Of a stretch of 64,000 nt of DNA, positions 63,443 through 64,000 are shown in pieces. A program made the position numbers and the translations under genes. The first letter of the stretch is position 1. Each line of letters opens with the position of its first letter. The stretch lies in assembly GCF_031583575.1 (NCBI RefSeq), contig NZ_CP134146.1:1240001-1304000 (forward strand), written 5' to 3'. Origin of the DNA: Thalassotalea nanhaiensis (GTDB lineage Bacteria; Pseudomonadota; Gammaproteobacteria; Enterobacterales; Alteromonadaceae). Under the pieces are notes generated by a model. That model did no database searches, was not told the origin of the DNA, and worked only from the letters and a program-made list of their open reading frames with translations.

Positions 63443-64000
63443 ATGGCGAAGGCAACTTCATATGTTTCTAAAACAGCCGATGAACATGGCATTATCGACT
63501 GGACCGAAGAAGAAAACTCTACTTGGCAAAAGCTTTATGCGAGACAAGTGGCGTGCATTAAAAATAAAGCCTGTGATGAATTTACACTAGGCCTAGAAAA
63601 ACTAAATTTACCAGAAGATCGTATCCCTCAACTTGATGAAGTAAGTAAGGTATTACTTAAAGAAACTGGTTGGCAGTGTCACCAAGTACCTGCTTTAATA
63701 GGGTTTGGTGAGTTCTTTAGGTTACTATCAGAAAGAAAATTCCCAGTGGCGACCTTTATTCGTACTACTGAAGAGTTTGACTATTTACAAGAGCCCGATA
63801 TTTTCCATGAAATATTTGGCCATTGTCCGTTATTAACAAACCCATCGTTTGCTAATTTTACTCAGCTGTATGGCGAGATAGGCTTAAACGCTAGTAAAGA
63901 AGATAGAGTATTTCTGGCGCGCTTATATTGGTTTACTATAGAGTTTGGCTTATTAAATACTGAAAATGGTTTACGTATTTACGGGGGGGGTATTCTTTCT
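63443..64000 (+). CDS. phhA: phenylalanine 4-monooxygenase (3' end outside window)
   Basis: 186 residues are visible; the frame runs off the right edge. AAGGA lies 8 bp before the ATG. The protein has the aromatic-amino-acid-hydroxylase signature: IIDWTEEENSTWQKLYARQ, TGWQCHQVPALIGFGEFFRLL, FPVATFIRT, and the iron ligands in PDIFHEIFGHCPLL. The third ligand (Glu) falls in RLYWFTIEFGLL. It converts phenylalanine to tyrosine with a pterin cofactor and Fe(II). Confidence 0.95.
   Translation, partial: MAKATSYVSKTADEHGIIDWTEEENSTWQKLYARQVACIKNKACDEFTLGLEKLNLPEDRIPQLDEVSKVLLKETGWQCHQVPALIGFGEFFRLLSERKFPVATFIRTTEEFDYLQEPDIFHEIFGHCPLLTNPSFANFTQLYGEIGLNASKEDRVFLARLYWFTIEFGLLNTENGLRIYGGGILS

Noticed and set aside
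1-64000. tRNA, rRNA or insertion-sequence transposase genes
   Set aside because: None were seen; no transposase-like protein and no cloverleaf or rRNA-like stretch could be supported.

Overview
The window comes from an AT-rich marine-type gammaproteobacterium, most likely an Alteromonadales member near Colwellia/Thalassotalea. This rests on gene content (YcjX-YcjF next to phhA, VpsP/EpsL-like exopolysaccharide genes, an RfaH-type regulator next to a Wza-Wzb-Wzc capsule locus) and on base composition. It is an inference, since no rRNA or tRNA gene is present. Most of the window is devoted to making and controlling two different surface polysaccharides.

Layout. 1-2955: the C-terminal part of an Rhs/YD-repeat protein with a non-core tip, followed by a small membrane protein (candidate immunity partner). 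3207-10470: a sensory block with one periplasmic solute-binding protein, then a five-gene leftward operon encoding an HPt protein, a REC-EAL protein, a hybrid histidine kinase, an OmpR-type regulator and a PAS-GGDEF cyclase. Together these make a phosphorelay wired to c-di-GMP synthesis and breakdown. 10471-10994: a divergent control region holding seven TGTAAC-type half-sites, most of them phased at 11 bp. 10995-22891: exopolysaccharide locus 1. It has three small exported proteins (two share a Pro-Gly-Asn-rich C-terminus), a Wzy/ligase, an outer-membrane barrel, a Wza-like exporter, a Wzc-like tyrosine kinase, a VpsP-like protein, a NeuD-type acyltransferase, a PqqD-HprK-like kinase and a nucleotidyltransferase-fold protein.

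23296-59901: capsule/O-antigen locus 2. It opens with rfaH and an ops-like element, then wzb-wza-wzc. Next comes a recombination scar: tviB-tviC, a truncated rfbB, a truncated second wzc, an O-acyltransferase, and a second tviB-tviC pair. The serotype-specific part follows (flippase, glycosyltransferases, sulfotransferase, polymerase), then the pglC-D-E-F set for di-N-acetylbacillosamine. The locus closes with outer-membrane and YjbH-like proteins and manC, manB and ugd. Predicted precursors are UDP-diNAcBac, UDP-HexNAcA, GDP-mannose and UDP-glucuronate, with O-acetyl and sulfate decoration. 60121-64000: a four-helix-bundle protein inside repeat arrays, then ycjX, ycjF and the start of phhA.

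The most unusual feature is a dense set of short hairpin repeats in two structural families. Family I has a 5-bp stem and a triloop joined by CGAATACG linkers, and the stems show compensatory changes. Family II has variable 6-8 bp stems around a constant CTYGT loop. They fill many intergenic regions and have also entered three genes in frame (HprK-like kinase, YjbH-like protein, phosphomannomutase), giving recurring PELVSGS / DPETSSG peptides.
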